DNA from: Rubrobacter sp.
GTDB taxonomy: Bacteria > Actinomycetota > Rubrobacteria > Rubrobacterales > Rubrobacteraceae
NCBI GenBank assembly: GCA_016781775.1
Contig: JADDPR010000370.1
Coordinates: forward strand, 1-6,578
Direction: 5' to 3'
DNA: 6,578 bases
Shown: piece by piece, positions 5,537 to 6,578 of the stretch
Position numbering within the stretch: the first letter of the stretch is position 1
Layout of the letters: every line of letters begins with the position of its first letter
Translations under genes and position numbers: made by a program
The notes under the pieces: generated by a model
Databases searched by the model: none
What the model saw: the letters and a program-made list of their open reading frames with translations, nothing else
Told to the model about the DNA's origin: nothing

Positions 5537-6578
5537 GTGGCACCCGGCCGACGGCCCCGCGTCTTCGTCCCCATCCCCTCCGAAGCGCTCCTGAACCTGG
5601 ACGACCTTTTGGGGGCCGGCGTGGAGCCGGTCGTCATGGGGTTACCCATCGATCTCCCCGCCGGAGGTGTGGCGCTCCGGCGGGAGTGGGTTGCGGACTG
5701 GGCCGAAGTCTTCTGCTTCAACAACGAAATCGACGCGATGATCCTCGGCGCCGAAGAGCCCGAGATCCTCGCCGGTCTGCTCGTGGCCGCGTTACGCCTC
5801 GATCTACCGGCCGCCGCGCTGCCTGCTATGGACCCCTTCTCGCTCGCGCTCGTTGCCCTTGGCCTCGCCCCCCTGCACGGAGGAGCCGTCGAGGCAGCCG
5901 CCACCCTGGCTGAGACCGGCCGGCCGCGATGCCGCGAGCTGGTCGATACCTTCTCCCTGGCGAATGCGCTTCGGGCCGGCCTCTCTGCGGGGGCCGGCCC
6001 CGAGTTGCTCGTGCACCTCGCCGCCCTGGCGCGAGAGGCCAGGGTGTCGGGTTTCTCCCAGATGATCCGGGTCCTCGCCCCCGAAAGCTCCGCCGTCGCC
6101 GACTACGACTGGCTCCAGGAGCATGGCCCTGCCGGGCTGCTCGCCCTCCTGGGAGATGCCCTTCACGATACGCCGACGGTGACGGGGCCTCTGAAAGGGG
6201 CTCTTCCTCCGTCGCCGCCCCCTCTCCCGGACTCGAAGGCGCGCCGCCTCTCTTTCCTGCGCGGACGGGCGTCGGGGACGGAGGTCGTCTGCCAGGCGGA
6301 TGCGGCGACGGAGGAGTTGGCCGGCGAGTGTCGCGTCTTCGCCTCGGAGGAGGAGGCCGTGCGAGCGGTGGAGCAGGGCGAGATAGGGGAGGGTCATCTG
6401 CTCGTAGTGACGGGGTGCGGGGCGCGCGGTGGGCCGGGGCTGCTCGCCTTGAACGGGCTGGGGAGCGCGCTGGTAGGGGCCGGGCTCGACGTGCCGGTCC
6501 TTACCGACGGGTTGCCGCCCTCGCAGGCCCTCGGGGCTTCGCCCTGGATCTCGCTGTTCTCGCCCGAGGCCGCTTCGG
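5537..6578 (+). CDS. Divergent IlvD/Edd-family protein lacking Fe-S ligands (3' end cut)
   Basis: An open frame of 347 codons running off the window, related to dihydroxyacid dehydratase (IlvD) and phosphogluconate dehydratase (Edd). By eye, family blocks are kept in order: ALRREWVADWAEV (46-58; IlvD SLxSRExIADSIE), AGLLVAALRLDLP (79-91; GMLMAALRLNIP), FSLANALRAGL (139-149; AFENAxxxxxAL), LLVHLAALAREARV (157-170; LHLxAIAxEAGV), TVTGPLKG (214-221; TVTGKTLGE), CRVFASEEEA (265-274; ARVFDSEEEA), GARGGPGL (295-302; GPRGGPGM), LTDGLPPS (322-329; TDGRFSG) and SPEAA (342-346). The cluster and metal residues are lost: PCN reads PSE (14-16), CDK reads about EPE (74-76), and the segment bearing the third Cys is deleted. 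GTG 5537 is the first start after in-frame stops inside gatB; no SD is visible, so coupling to gatB is likely. It is probably a non-dehydratase or inactive paralog; function unknown. Confidence 0.75.
   Translation, partial: MAPGRRPRVFVPIPSEALLNLDDLLGAGVEPVVMGLPIDLPAGGVALRREWVADWAEVFCFNNEIDAMILGAEEPEILAGLLVAALRLDLPAAALPAMDPFSLALVALGLAPLHGGAVEAAATLAETGRPRCRELVDTFSLANALRAGLSAGAGPELLVHLAALAREARVSGFSQMIRVLAPESSAVADYDWLQEHGPAGLLALLGDALHDTPTVTGPLKGALPPSPPPLPDSKARRLSFLRGRASGTEVVCQADAATEELAGECRVFASEEEAVRAVEQGEIGEGHLLVVTGCGARGGPGLLALNGLGSALVGAGLDVPVLTDGLPPSQALGASPWISLFSPEAAS

Noticed and set aside
4924..5904. Minus-strand open frame of 326 codons crossing the gatB/IlvD-like boundary
   Set aside because: It overlaps two genes with recognisable family motifs on the plus strand, is Arg/Ala/Ser-rich with no motif, and spans a gene junction, as expected of a high-GC shadow frame.
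5804..6397. Minus-strand 197-codon frame opposite the IlvD-like gene
   Set aside because: The plus frame runs uninterrupted for 347 codons with IlvD blocks in order; the minus frame is Arg/Gly-rich and motif-free.
5537..6578. IlvD-like gene as a decaying pseudogene
   Set aside because: I found no stop or frameshift across 1,042 bases and many family blocks remain in order, so a maintained divergent protein fits better, though the 3' end is unseen.
1..6578. Mobile elements, CRISPR arrays, tRNA or rRNA genes
   Set aside because: Read through on both strands: no transposase motifs, terminal inverted repeats, regularly spaced repeats, cloverleaf-like segments or rRNA signatures were seen.

Overview
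This is a high-GC, gene-dense bacterial chromosome segment with frequent GTG starts. A GatCAB amidotransferase and a gatB product closest, from memory, to Rubrobacter-like sequences suggest a deep-branching actinobacterium (Rubrobacterales or a relative). The lineage call is inference from composition and protein style; no search was run.

Layout, left to right. (1) The 3' end of gatC (1-153) is followed one base later by complete gatA (155-1612). These are two of the three subunits of the tRNA-dependent Asn/Gln amidotransferase. (2) A small convergent minus-strand gene (1655-1948) encodes an unrecognised 97-residue protein with a possible zinc site (C, CxxC, H). It shares a hairpin with the end of gatA. 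(3) After a ~190-bp intergenic region holding a consensus TTGACA box and a TAACCG-C-CGGTTA palindrome comes an alpha/beta-hydrolase of the epoxide hydrolase type (2138-3001). (4) Two tandem GC hairpins separate it from a convergent minus-strand FHA-like/GGDEF signalling protein (3065-3901). (5) A divergent intergenic region with two extended -10 promoters of the same TGNTAGAAT form separates that gene from complete gatB (4060-5520). (6) Sixteen bases after gatB, an open frame (5537 to the window end) encodes a highly divergent IlvD/Edd-family protein. It keeps the family scaffold but has lost the iron-sulfur cysteines and the CDK motif, and so looks like a non-canonical or catalytically dead dihydroxyacid dehydratase paralog.

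How the genes work together. GatC, GatA and GatB form one complex that converts Glu-tRNAGln and/or Asp-tRNAAsn into the amidated forms, yet here gatB is separated from gatCA by about 2.4 kb carrying three unrelated genes in mixed orientation, and has its own promoter. The hydrolase, small zinc protein and diguanylate-cyclase-like protein show no obvious functional link to tRNA amidation. The IlvD-like gene is probably co-transcribed with gatB and may mark the start of a branched-chain amino acid region beyond the window, which is inference. I found no tRNA, rRNA, CRISPR array, insertion sequence or prophage signal. The most unusual item is the degenerate IlvD-like protein.
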